A stretch of 64,000 nt of DNA from Paracoccaceae bacterium (GTDB lineage Bacteria > Pseudomonadota > Alphaproteobacteria > Rhodobacterales > Rhodobacteraceae), in NCBI GenBank assembly GCA_027489375.1, contig JAIXZW010000013.1, forward strand, positions 62,001 through 126,000, given 5' to 3'. This document shows positions 1 to 6,632 of the stretch, piece after piece. Each line of letters starts with the position of its first letter. Position 1 is the first letter of the stretch. Under the pieces are notes generated by a model, which was not told the origin of the DNA, ran no database searches, and saw nothing but the letters and a program-made list of their open reading frames with translations. Position numbers and translations under genes: made by a program.

Positions 1-694
1 CGGTGATGTTGTCGATGTCCTCGGTGCGGATGAGCCGCCCGTCGCGCAGGACCGACACGCGGTTTGCGACCTGGAATATCTCGCGCATGCGGTGCGAGAT
101 GTAGATGATGCTGACACCCTTCTTCTTCAATTCGCCGATCATCGAGAAAAGCGCGTCGATCTCGCCCTGGTTCAGGTTGGCGGTCGGTTCGTCCATGATG
201 ACGATGGAAGCCTTGCGCTTGTGAACGGCACGGATGATTTCGACCATCTTCCGCGACGACGGTGACAGGTGGCGCATCTTTTCGGTCGCGTCGATCTTGA
301 GTCCCAGCGCGTCGATCTGTTTCTGCGCGCCTTCGTAAAGCGCCTTCCAGTCGATGAGGAACCGATTTTTGCGCGGCTCCATTCCGGCATAAAGGTTTTC
401 CGCGACGGTCAGGTCGGGGATTTCCTGGATTTCCTGAAACAGCGTGGCGACGCCGCCGATCTGTGCTTCGTAGGGGCTGTGGAATTCGACCTTTTCGCCA
501 TTCAGATACATGACGCCTTCATCGGCGCGATGCACACCCGAGATGATTTTAATGAGCGTGGATTTACCCGCGCCGTTTTCACCCATCAGAGCATGAACCT
601 CGCCCTTCCGGAGCGACAGGTTCAGATCGGCGAGGACCTTGTTGGCACCGAATGTCTTTGAGACACCCTGAATTTCAAGCGCATTCATCTGCAT
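1..694 (-). CDS. Sugar ABC transporter ATP-binding protein (RbsA/MglA type), 3' end outside window
   Basis: Cytoplasmic ATPase that would energise import through the adjacent permease. About 231 N-terminal residues are visible. They include a Walker A motif (GENGAGKS, around residue 38), a Walker B (IVIMDEPTANLN) and an H-loop (ISHRM). The family carries two ATPase domains in about 500 residues, so only the first is seen. The ABC signature of this domain reads LSPSSRK instead of an LSxGQ-like form; degenerate signatures are known in the first domain of this family. The start ATG at 694 follows the permease stop by one base and has GAGGCGG upstream inside the permease gene; a second ATG lies at 688. 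It is the last visible gene of an operon read right to left: binding protein, BKACE, permease, ATPase. The substrate is unknown; a sugar or polyol is inferred from the family. Confidence 0.9.
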   Translation of the reverse strand, partial: MQMNALEIQGVSKTFGANKVLADLNLSLRKGEVHALMGENGAGKSTLIKIISGVHRADEGVMYLNGEKVEFHSPYEAQIGGVATLFQEIQEIPDLTVAENLYAGMEPRKNRFLIDWKALYEGAQKQIDALGLKIDATEKMRHLSPSSRKMVEIIRAVHKRKASIVIMDEPTANLNQGEIDALFSMIGELKKKGVSIIYISHRMREIFQVANRVSVLRDGRLIRTEDIDNIT

Positions 695-695
695 T

Positions 696-1682
696 TTATG
701 CCGCCTCGTTCTTTTGGGCCAGAAGGACGACGAAAATGATGATCATCGCCAGAATGAATCTTTGGAACCAGATACCCATGCCCAAGAGGACAAGGTAATT
801 CAGCATCACGGCGCTGACCGTTGCCCCGAGGAAGGCACCCAGCACCGTGCCCTTGCCGCCGACAAGGCTGCCGCCGCCAAGGACGACTGCGGCAATCGCC
901 ATGATCACCATCTCGACCGGCGTGCCGCCGGTTGCGGCCGTGGCGGGCTGGAAGGTCCCCATGCGGGCAAAGGTCAGGTATCCCGCCAGCGCGGCCAAAG
1001 TGCCGCTGACGACATAGACCGAACACAGGACCAGATTGGTATTCACGCCGATGTTGCGTGCCGCGTTCTTGTTGGAGCCGACCGCATAGACGTTCTTGCC
1101 ATAGGTCGTGTTGGTCATCACCCACCAGAACAGGGCCACCACGACGATCATCACGGCTGCCGGAATGGGGATGCCCGCGATCGCACCGCCGCCGATCTCT
1201 TTGAAAAGCGGGTCGATCCCCTGCGGCGCGACCGCATTGCCTTCGGTGTAGGTCATGACGATGCCGGTCATGATGCCGCCGGTCGCAAGCGTTGCGATGA
1301 AGGGTTGCATCTTGCCGTAGACGCAGAGCACGCCGTTGATCACGCCAAGCCCCGCACCAAGCAGCAGGGCCAGAAGAAACGCGTTCCCCGCCGAAACCCC
1401 CGAGCCGAGCAAGAGCATGGTGCACAGCCCGACAAGCTGCATGATGGCGCCGATCGACAGGTCGATCCCGCCGACGATCAGCACCAAGGCCATGCCGATT
1501 GCGACGATGCTCAGATATGAGCCCTGACGGCTCAGGTTGAAAAGGTTGTCCGAAGTCAGGAAGAACTCGGTGAACAACGGGGCGACCGCAAATGCCAGAC
1601 AAAGAAGAATGACCAGCGTTGCTTCCGACCGATAGTCGCCCAGCCAGCCTGCGACTCCGTTCTGCGTTTGAGATTTCTGCAT
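696..1682 (-). CDS. Sugar ABC transporter permease (RbsC/AraH family)
   Basis: Inner-membrane channel subunit of the sugar-type ABC importer, 328 residues, the usual family length. It has about eight to ten hydrophobic segments and the family-typical stretch GGIDLSIGA after the second or third segment; GSNKNAARNIGV and GGGSLVGGKGT near the C-terminus match the conserved cytoplasmic loops. The reading frame stays open upstream to about 2132, but ATG 1682 gives a normal N-terminus (MQKSQTQNG) and is preceded by a GGAAACGGGG ribosome site. The gene ends one base before the ATPase start, so the two are translationally linked. A 197 bp gap holding a strong hairpin separates it from the upstream BKACE gene. 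Confidence 0.93.
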   Translation of the reverse strand: MQKSQTQNGVAGWLGDYRSEATLVILLCLAFAVAPLFTEFFLTSDNLFNLSRQGSYLSIVAIGMALVLIVGGIDLSIGAIMQLVGLCTMLLLGSGVSAGNAFLLALLLGAGLGVINGVLCVYGKMQPFIATLATGGIMTGIVMTYTEGNAVAPQGIDPLFKEIGGGAIAGIPIPAAVMIVVVALFWWVMTNTTYGKNVYAVGSNKNAARNIGVNTNLVLCSVYVVSGTLAALAGYLTFARMGTFQPATAATGGTPVEMVIMAIAAVVLGGGSLVGGKGTVLGAFLGATVSAVMLNYLVLLGMGIWFQRFILAMIIIFVVLLAQKNEAA

Positions 1683-1841
1683 TTTATCCCCGTTTCCACG
1701 GCCTGATCCGAAGGGACCGGCGGGTTTTCGTTTCTGCGTCGCGCATGACGGTGCGCGCGACCCCGCAGGGCCGTTCCGTGGTGTGACGTGTCGAGCATGG
1801 TTGGTGTCGGGTCCGGCAGGACGGCCAGTCCCCGGGCGGAA

Positions 1842-1869
1842 GGTGCCCGCACCGTTGCGTGCGGGCACC
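1842..1869 (-). terminator. 11-bp hairpin between BKACE and permease genes
   Basis: GGTGCCCGCAC and GTGCGGGCACC form a perfect 11-bp stem with a 6-nt loop, starting 10 bases past the BKACE stop codon. No long T-run follows on the minus strand, so it may stabilise or process the upstream mRNA, or terminate only part of transcription, rather than end the operon. Confidence 0.6.
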
Positions 1870-1879
1870 CTCTTTGCGG

Positions 1880-2860
1880 TCAGGCTGCGCGGTAGCCCGC
1901 CTGGGACTGCTTCGCGATGCCGTAGATTTCCCGCGCTTCCTGCTGCGTGGCGAGCGGACGGCCGACTTCGCGGGCGATGTCCTGCACTTCCTTGAGCAGT
2001 TCGAGGTTGGTCGGGTTGCGGGCGGGGTCGTAGAACAGTTCGAGACCGGTCTTGACGTGGCCGCCCAGTTCGATCGTGCGGCGGATCACGTCGCGGGTGT
2101 CGCGGTCGCCTTCGCCCCAGATCGAGATGCACCAGTTCAGCTTGTGCTTCGAATAGGTCTCCATCATGTCGAGATAGTAATAGAGGCTTTCGAGCGTCGG
2201 CATCATGCCCGACGTGCCGATCGGCTTCGTCGAGGTGAGGGCGTATTCGCCGATCAGGTAGAAGTCGTAGAACGAACCGGGCGTGTACATGCCCTGATTG
2301 ACGTAGTGCATGGCAAGCTTCAGCTGGCCGGGTTCGTAGACGCCCCAGATGATGCTCATGTCACGGCCCAGCGCCAGATCGACCTGCCCCGCGACGCGCT
2401 TGTAGTTCCAGCCGTATTCACGGCCCTGGATGTGGCCGCGCGCATCGACATCGAAGGCGAACAGGTTGATACCCGTGTCGATGCAGGCGATGTTCACGTT
2501 GTGCGTGCGGTTCAGGATTTCGCTGTGCTCGAGCCCGTGCTCGTCCTCGGTGCAGTTCAGCACGTTGCAGGTCGTCGGATACCACGTCATGTCGGGACGG
2601 GCCTTGAGGATGCGGTCCCATGCGGGCTTGTAGTCATCCACCGCGGCCTGACCGGTCAGGTTGAAGTTGGTGTTGTGCACGTGGATCGCGCAGGAACCGG
2701 CATCCCAGCAGGCGATCGCATCTTCGACGACTTCGTCGTAGGTGCGCGGCGTGTTGGGGTTCATTTCCTTGGTGCGTTCGCCGTTGAGGTGCGATTCAAT
2801 GATCAGCGGGGTATCCCAGCCGGGCTTGCGGTTCACGAATTTGTCGAGGGACGTGGCCAT
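1880..2860 (-). CDS. 3-keto-5-aminohexanoate/beta-keto acid cleavage enzyme (BKACE, DUF849 family)
   Basis: BKACE enzymes are zinc-dependent and condense a beta-keto acid with acetyl-CoA, giving acetoacetate and a new CoA ester. The protein has 326 residues, somewhat longer than the roughly 275-310 of typical members. The HVHN sequence (about residue 60) is the family's His-x-His zinc site, and GGHVKTGLE near the C-terminus matches the conserved end of the barrel. ATG 2860 was chosen over the more upstream in-frame ATG (2896) because AGAGAGGAA sits at the right distance before it. The gene lies inside the sugar-type ABC operon, between binding protein and permease. This suggests it acts on a keto acid made from the imported compound. 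The substrate cannot be read from the sequence. Confidence 0.87.
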   Translation of the reverse strand: MATSLDKFVNRKPGWDTPLIIESHLNGERTKEMNPNTPRTYDEVVEDAIACWDAGSCAIHVHNTNFNLTGQAAVDDYKPAWDRILKARPDMTWYPTTCNVLNCTEDEHGLEHSEILNRTHNVNIACIDTGINLFAFDVDARGHIQGREYGWNYKRVAGQVDLALGRDMSIIWGVYEPGQLKLAMHYVNQGMYTPGSFYDFYLIGEYALTSTKPIGTSGMMPTLESLYYYLDMMETYSKHKLNWCISIWGEGDRDTRDVIRRTIELGGHVKTGLELFYDPARNPTNLELLKEVQDIAREVGRPLATQQEAREIYGIAKQSQAGYRAA

Positions 2861-2884
2861 CGTAAAGGTTCCTCTCTGGATAGG

Positions 2885-2917
2885 GATGCGCGTCAATCCT
2901 CCCGATCGACGCGCATC
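2885..2917 (-). other. 10-bp hairpin between binding-protein and BKACE genes
   Basis: GATGCGCGTC and GACGCGCATC are perfect inverted repeats around a 13-nt loop, just downstream of the binding-protein stop and directly upstream of the BKACE ribosome site. Hairpins at this place commonly protect the abundant binding-protein mRNA or limit readthrough; that role is inferred. Confidence 0.6.
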
Positions 2918-2936
2918 GGGTTGAAGGCTCGGCGCG

Positions 2937-4016
2937 TCAGTTGGTGTATTCTGCGGCGTTGTCCTTGGTGATCAGCGGCTCCTGGTACCAGATGTGCGGA
3001 TCGATCACGGCACCCTCGGCAACGGCCAGAGCCGCGTCGACCACAGTGGTCATGTCCGATTCCCAGAAGACCGAAGCTTCGGCGGCGGAACCGTTCAGGA
3101 TTTCCTGGACGAGATCTTTTTGGCCATCGACGCTGACCATCACCACTTCGTCCTCGCGACCGGCGCTGCGCAGCGCTTCAAGCACGCCCATGCCCATTTC
3201 GTCGTTCATCGCGTAGATGCCGTCGATGTCGGGGTTGGCTTGCAGCAGGTCGACCGCGGCGGTCATCGCCGGCATGCGGATCCACGCGCCGGACTGTTTG
3301 CCCACGACCTTGATGTCGGGATACTTGTTGATGACTTCCATGAAGCCGCCCAGACGGAATTCATAGTTCGACGATTCGACCACACCTTCGATGATGATGA
3401 TGTTGCCTTTGCCGCCCAGACGGTCAGCCATGTACTGGCCCAGCAGTTGGCCGTTGTACCAGTCATCGGGGCTGATGAAGGACGTGTACTTGATGTTCTT
3501 GGCGCTGTCGTCCGGAATGCCCGAGTTGTTGATGATCAGCGGGATACCGGCAGTGTTGACCGCCTCGTAGGCCGGATAGACGGCGGTGCCCGACAGGCTG
3601 CTTGCGACGATCACGTCGGGCTTGCGCTGGATGAGGCTTTCGATGTTCGCGATCTCGACGCCCACGTCACCCGTGCCTTCGGTCACGAAGCAGGTCACGT
3701 TCGAGTATTTCGCGCAGTTCGATTTGAAGGTCTCGACCATGTTGATGCGCACGGGATGGTTCATCACCACCTGCGAGAATGCCAGACGGATCGGATCGCC
3801 CTTGCCGTAGACGCCCTTCTTCTCGCCCTCGCGCGCCTTGGCGACGAAGTCGTCCTTGGACATGTAGTTCGGGTCCTTCAGGATCGATTCCGGCGTCGGG
3901 TCATAGGCCGACTTGAAGGTAAGCCCTTCGGCATTCGCCGCGAGGCCAAAGGCGCTGATGATTGTAGCGCTGGCCAGCGACAAGGCAAGCCGATTGGGTT
4001 TGAACATCTTGGTCAT
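2937..4016 (-). CDS. Sugar ABC transporter periplasmic substrate-binding protein (RbsB type)
   Basis: Periplasmic receptor of the importer, 359 residues. The N-terminus (MTKMFKPNRLALSLASATI) is a signal peptide with likely cleavage after the alanine in AANA-E. The mature part has the type 1 periplasmic-binding fold: repeated alpha/beta units, IQRKPDVIVASSLSG in the first lobe and DGIYAMNDEMGMGVLEALR in the second. The mature protein has an unusually long lead before the first beta strand (about 55 residues, to about residue 78), longer than in ribose-binding protein. ATG 4016 is preceded by AGGAGGAG, an almost ideal ribosome site, which fits high expression. It is the first gene of the operon; the promoter region upstream carries a set of TGAACAT half-sites. 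Confidence 0.92.
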   Translation of the reverse strand: MTKMFKPNRLALSLASATIISAFGLAANAEGLTFKSAYDPTPESILKDPNYMSKDDFVAKAREGEKKGVYGKGDPIRLAFSQVVMNHPVRINMVETFKSNCAKYSNVTCFVTEGTGDVGVEIANIESLIQRKPDVIVASSLSGTAVYPAYEAVNTAGIPLIINNSGIPDDSAKNIKYTSFISPDDWYNGQLLGQYMADRLGGKGNIIIIEGVVESSNYEFRLGGFMEVINKYPDIKVVGKQSGAWIRMPAMTAAVDLLQANPDIDGIYAMNDEMGMGVLEALRSAGREDEVVMVSVDGQKDLVQEILNGSAAEASVFWESDMTTVVDAALAVAEGAVIDPHIWYQEPLITKDNAAEYTN

Positions 4017-4341
4017 GGTCGTTTTTCTCCTCCTTGGTGGTCTTGTGCGTTCGGGATCGGTCTGGACCCGGCTGCCGAAGTTCACGACTTCGGGCAGACG
4101 GATTGTCAGGCCATCGGCGGAACGGCCGGACGGTAGGTCGCGGCCCTGCGGCCGGAACTGCCGCGCCGTGCGCTGGCCCCGCCGACAGTGACGTCGGCAC
4201 CAAATTCCAGAAGGAAAACCGAAAGAACGACGTGATCGGATACTGCCTGATCGGCACCGTTCGCCTTGGAACGGATACGGATTTGCTGCGGAACCCTGTT
4301 GCAATCGAAAGTCACGGCGTCGACTCCTCCCTGAATCGGCT

Positions 4342-4389
4342 TGAACATATGGATATGGGATTTTGTAACTTGGTCAACATAAATGTTCA
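4342..4389 (-). promoter_or_regulatory. Candidate promoter of the ABC/BKACE operon flanked by two TGAACAT half-sites
   Basis: On the minus strand, TTGACC (4377-4372) and TATCCA (4355-4350) form a candidate -35/-10 pair with a 16-bp spacer. One TGAACAT half-site lies just upstream of the -35 (4389-4383). An inverted copy (4348-4342) lies just downstream of the -10, near the start point. The inverted pair has a centre spacing of 41 bp, close to four helical turns, as expected for a regulator that loops or flanks the promoter. Only the sequence pattern is seen; the regulator is unknown. Confidence 0.5.
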
Positions 4390-4472
4390 GACAAAGTTAA
4401 ACGGATCAGAGCAAGTGTTCGGGAAAAGCAGAAATCGGCGAAGAAACACAGGGATTTCGGGAGTCGACGATC

Positions 4473-4479
4473 TGAACAT
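4473..4479 (+). promoter_or_regulatory. Isolated TGAACAT half-site
   Basis: Third of five copies of the 7-mer within 280 bp, between the promoter pair and the palindrome. Listed because of the clustering; a single 7-mer alone would mean nothing. Confidence 0.35.
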
Positions 4480-4584
4480 TAAGCCTATGAAAAAATCAAT
4501 ATTTCACTCTTTTTTCACTGCGATTGGACGAAGAAGATCGCAGTCAAGAGATTGCCTTTAAAGCGACTCGCCTTTTACAGGGTA

Positions 4585-4618
4585 TGAACATTTTGTATTT
4601 TAAAATACACAATGTTCA
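4585..4618. promoter_or_regulatory. 34-bp near-perfect palindrome
   Basis: Sixteen of 17 base pairs match; the only mismatched pair is 4593/4610. The outer arms are TGAACAT and ATGTTCA and the inner core is GTATTTTAAAATAC. It lies 108 bp past the nsrR stop and about 210 bp upstream of the candidate operon promoter. The AT-rich arms and absence of a T-run make it unlike a terminator and more like a double operator for the ABC/BKACE regulator. Confidence 0.6.
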
Positions 4619-4725
4619 CATCTAAGCTTGGCGGACCCGCATTGGCAGGCTCCGCAAATGAACGGCATCGCGCGGAATATCGGCGCGTGGCCCAGGCCAA
4701 CGGCCAGTCGGCCGGCAACGGCGGG

Positions 4726-5157
4726 TCACGCCCTGCCCGATGCGACCCGCTCTGCCCCCGGATACAGGCAGTCTGCAAGCGTGCTGCGGTTCAGGTCTGA
4801 AATGAAGGCAGCCTCGGCCTGCACAAGGCGGGATCTGAGACGGCACTGCGGCGTCAGCGTGCAATTCCCGCCGCCTGCGCCAAAGCACTCCACCAAAGCC
4901 TGATTGGCCTCGAGCAGCGCCACAACCTCGCCCAGCCGGATTTCCGCCGCCGGACGCGCCAGCAACGCGCCGCCCTGCCCGCCCCTGCGCGTCTTCAGCA
5001 GACCATGTGCGGCGAGGGTAGAGATGACCTTGGCCAGATGGTTGCGCGAAACGCCGAATTCGTCGGCAAGGTCGGTGGCGGAAAAGGCGCGGGCCGGATC
5101 GCCCGCCATCCTCATGAGGATCCGCAGGCCGTAATCGGTGAAGGAGGTGAGGCGCAA
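4726..5157 (-). CDS. nsrR: Rrf2-family nitric oxide-sensing repressor NsrR
   Basis: Rrf2 transcription factor of 143 residues. Rrf2 proteins of the NsrR type bind an Fe-S cluster that NO destroys, relieving repression. The N-terminus (RLTSFTDYGLRILMRMA) is the NsrR/IscR winged-helix start. Three cysteines (VECF, GNCTL, PQCRL; about residues 92-107) sit where the cluster ligands are expected. The start is a TTG at 5157, since the family begins with MRLTSFTDYGL and no ATG is available; GGAG lies about 10 bases upstream. It is divergent from nnrS, a classic NsrR target, and an NsrR-like box lies between them. Confidence 0.9.
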   Translation of the reverse strand: MRLTSFTDYGLRILMRMAGDPARAFSATDLADEFGVSRNHLAKVISTLAAHGLLKTRRGGQGGALLARPAAEIRLGEVVALLEANQALVECFGAGGGNCTLTPQCRLRSRLVQAEAAFISDLNRSTLADCLYPGAERVASGRA

Positions 5158-5176
5158 GGTCGCGGGCTCCGTTTCG

Positions 5177-5189
5177 GTATTTTAAATGC
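5177..5189. promoter_or_regulatory. NsrR-like operator between nsrR and nnrS
   Basis: GTATTTTAAATGC fits the core GYATTTNAAATRC of the published NsrR consensus; the outer AT bases of the full 17-bp site are not conserved. It is 20 bp from the nsrR start and 50 bp from the nnrS start, so it could control both. Confidence 0.6.
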
Positions 5190-5238
5190 GTATTAGTGGG
5201 CGCTATGCTTGGTCAAGACAAATCCCGAAGGAAACGTC

Positions 5239-6453
5239 ATGACCCGTTCGACAGCCCGCCAGATGCGGGCATGGACCGGACCCGCCCTGCTGACCTATGG
5301 CTTCCGGCCTTTCTTTCTTGGTGCGGCGCTCTGGGCGCTGGTTGCCATGCTGATCTGGGTGCCCGTGGTGACGGGGGCGCTGTACCTGCCGAGCGCATTC
5401 GATCCGGTCACGTGGCATGCGCATGAATTCCTTTTCGGCTACCTTGGTGCGGTGATCGCGGGCTTTCTTTTGACAGCCGTGCCGAACTGGACGGGACGCC
5501 TGCCCATCGTCGGCGGGCGGCTCGGTCTGTTGGCGCTGGTCTGGATTGCGGGACGCATCGCCATCGCCTTCTCGGCGCGGATTCCGGCCGTTGCGGTCGC
5601 GGCCGTGGATCTTGCCTTTCCGCTCCTCCTCGCACTTGCCATCGGGCGCGAGATCGTGGCGGGCAAGAACTGGCGCAACCTCGCCGTGCTTTTCATGCTC
5701 GGGGCGTTCACGGCGGGGAACGCCGCCTTCCATTACAGCGCGATCAGTGGCGGCTTCGCGGCGCAGTCGGCAGGCTTGCGGCTTGGTCTGGGCGCGGCCG
5801 TGTTGATGATCGGCGTCATCGGCGGGCGGATCATCCCGTCCTTCACCCGCAACTGGCTTGCCAAGCGCGGTCCGGGGGCGCTGCCCGCACCGCCGATGCA
5901 GCGCTTCGACAAGGTGGCGCTCGGCAGCCTCGCACTCGGCCTGCTGGTCTGGACCGCGCTGCCGGACCATCCGGCAACCGGCATCCTCCTGCTGCTGGCC
6001 GGTGCCCTTCATGCCGCACGGCTTGCGCGGTGGGCGGGCCACCGCACGTTGGCCGAACCTTTGGTCGCCGTGCTGCATGCCGGCTATGCCTGCCTTCCGC
6101 TCGGCGCATTTGCCCTCGGTGCCGAGGCGCTTTGGCCCGACACTTTTGGCATGGCCGCTGCGCAACATCTCTGGATGGCGGGGGCCACTGGTTTGATGTC
6201 ACTTGCCGTGATGACACGCGCAACGCTCGGCCATACGGGCCAGACCCTGACCGCAGGTCGCGGCACCGTCACGATCTATCTGGCACTCGGCCTTTCCGTC
6301 CTTGCCCGCGTCGCGGCAGGGGCCATGCCCGGGGTCTACACGCCGCTGATCTGGATCGCCGCGACAGGCTGGATCACCGCCTATGCCGGTTTCGCCCTGC
6401 TCTACGGCCCGTTGCTCATCCAGTCGCCCGCTGCAAAAAGCGCCGCCCGGTGA
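5239..6453 (+). CDS. nnrS: NnrS family membrane protein (nitric oxide response)
   Basis: NnrS proteins are polytopic heme- and copper-containing membrane proteins that protect cells against nitrosative stress. This one has 404 residues, the family's usual size, with about twelve hydrophobic segments. Typical family stretches are GFRPFFLGAALWAL near the N-terminus, WHAHEFLFGYLGAVIAGFLL, and GGRIIPSFTRNWL; the histidines of WHAHE and HLWMAG are candidate metal ligands. ATG 5239 follows GAAGGAAAC; an in-frame upstream start exists at 5209 but lacks a ribosome site. It is divergent from nsrR with an NsrR-like box between them. Confidence 0.93.
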   Translation: MTRSTARQMRAWTGPALLTYGFRPFFLGAALWALVAMLIWVPVVTGALYLPSAFDPVTWHAHEFLFGYLGAVIAGFLLTAVPNWTGRLPIVGGRLGLLALVWIAGRIAIAFSARIPAVAVAAVDLAFPLLLALAIGREIVAGKNWRNLAVLFMLGAFTAGNAAFHYSAISGGFAAQSAGLRLGLGAAVLMIGVIGGRIIPSFTRNWLAKRGPGALPAPPMQRFDKVALGSLALGLLVWTALPDHPATGILLLLAGALHAARLARWAGHRTLAEPLVAVLHAGYACLPLGAFALGAEALWPDTFGMAAAQHLWMAGATGLMSLAVMTRATLGHTGQTLTAGRGTVTIYLALGLSVLARVAAGAMPGVYTPLIWIAATGWITAYAGFALLYGPLLIQSPAAKSAAR

Positions 6454-6516
6454 CGAGGCCGCAAAGGCCGCCAACCGTCCACTGCGACAGGGATAGATGC
6501 AACTGCGATGGAAAAG

Positions 6517-6593
6517 TGGTGGCGAGGGGGGGACTCGAACCCCCGACCCCATGATTATGAGTCATGTGCTCTAACCAGCTGAGCTACCTAGCC
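6517..6593 (-). tRNA. tRNA-Met (anticodon CAU), elongator type
   Basis: 77 nt including an encoded CCA. The anticodon loop reads CTCATAA in a five-pair stem, with a TTCGAGT T-loop and a GGTTAGAGC D-arm end. The body from position 8 to 45 closely follows the bacterial elongator tRNA-Met (TAGCTCAG, GAGCACAT, ATGGGGTC), not tRNA-Ile2 or initiator tRNA. Acceptor strands GGCTAGG and CCTCGCC pair at six of seven positions, with a U-C mismatch at 4-69. Confidence 0.93.
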
Positions 6594-6603
6594 ACTGGCG
6601 GGG

Positions 6604-6632
6604 TCACTAAGGCCAGCGGGGCGGGGCGTCAA
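6604..6632 (-). promoter_or_regulatory. Promoter of tRNA-Met
   Basis: TTGACG (6632-6627), a 17-bp spacer and TAGTGA (6609-6604) lead to a start point near the tRNA 5' end at 6593. The -35 overlaps the stop codon of the upstream hydantoinase-type gene, so the tRNA can be expressed on its own. Confidence 0.6.

Larger units (their letters stand above)
4017..4725. other. AT-rich 709-bp control region of the ABC/BKACE operon
   Basis: No convincing gene. The segment from about 4340 to 4625 is clearly richer in A+T than its surroundings. It holds five TGAACAT half-sites, one candidate sigma-70 promoter reading left and one 34-bp palindrome (listed separately). From the promoter to the binding-protein ATG there would be a leader of about 325 nt, in which I see no obvious riboswitch. 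Confidence 0.7.

Noticed and set aside
4585-4618. Palindrome as a simple NsrR site
   Set aside because: The half-sites are spaced one base wider than the NsrR consensus and it lies behind, not in front of, nsrR and nnrS.
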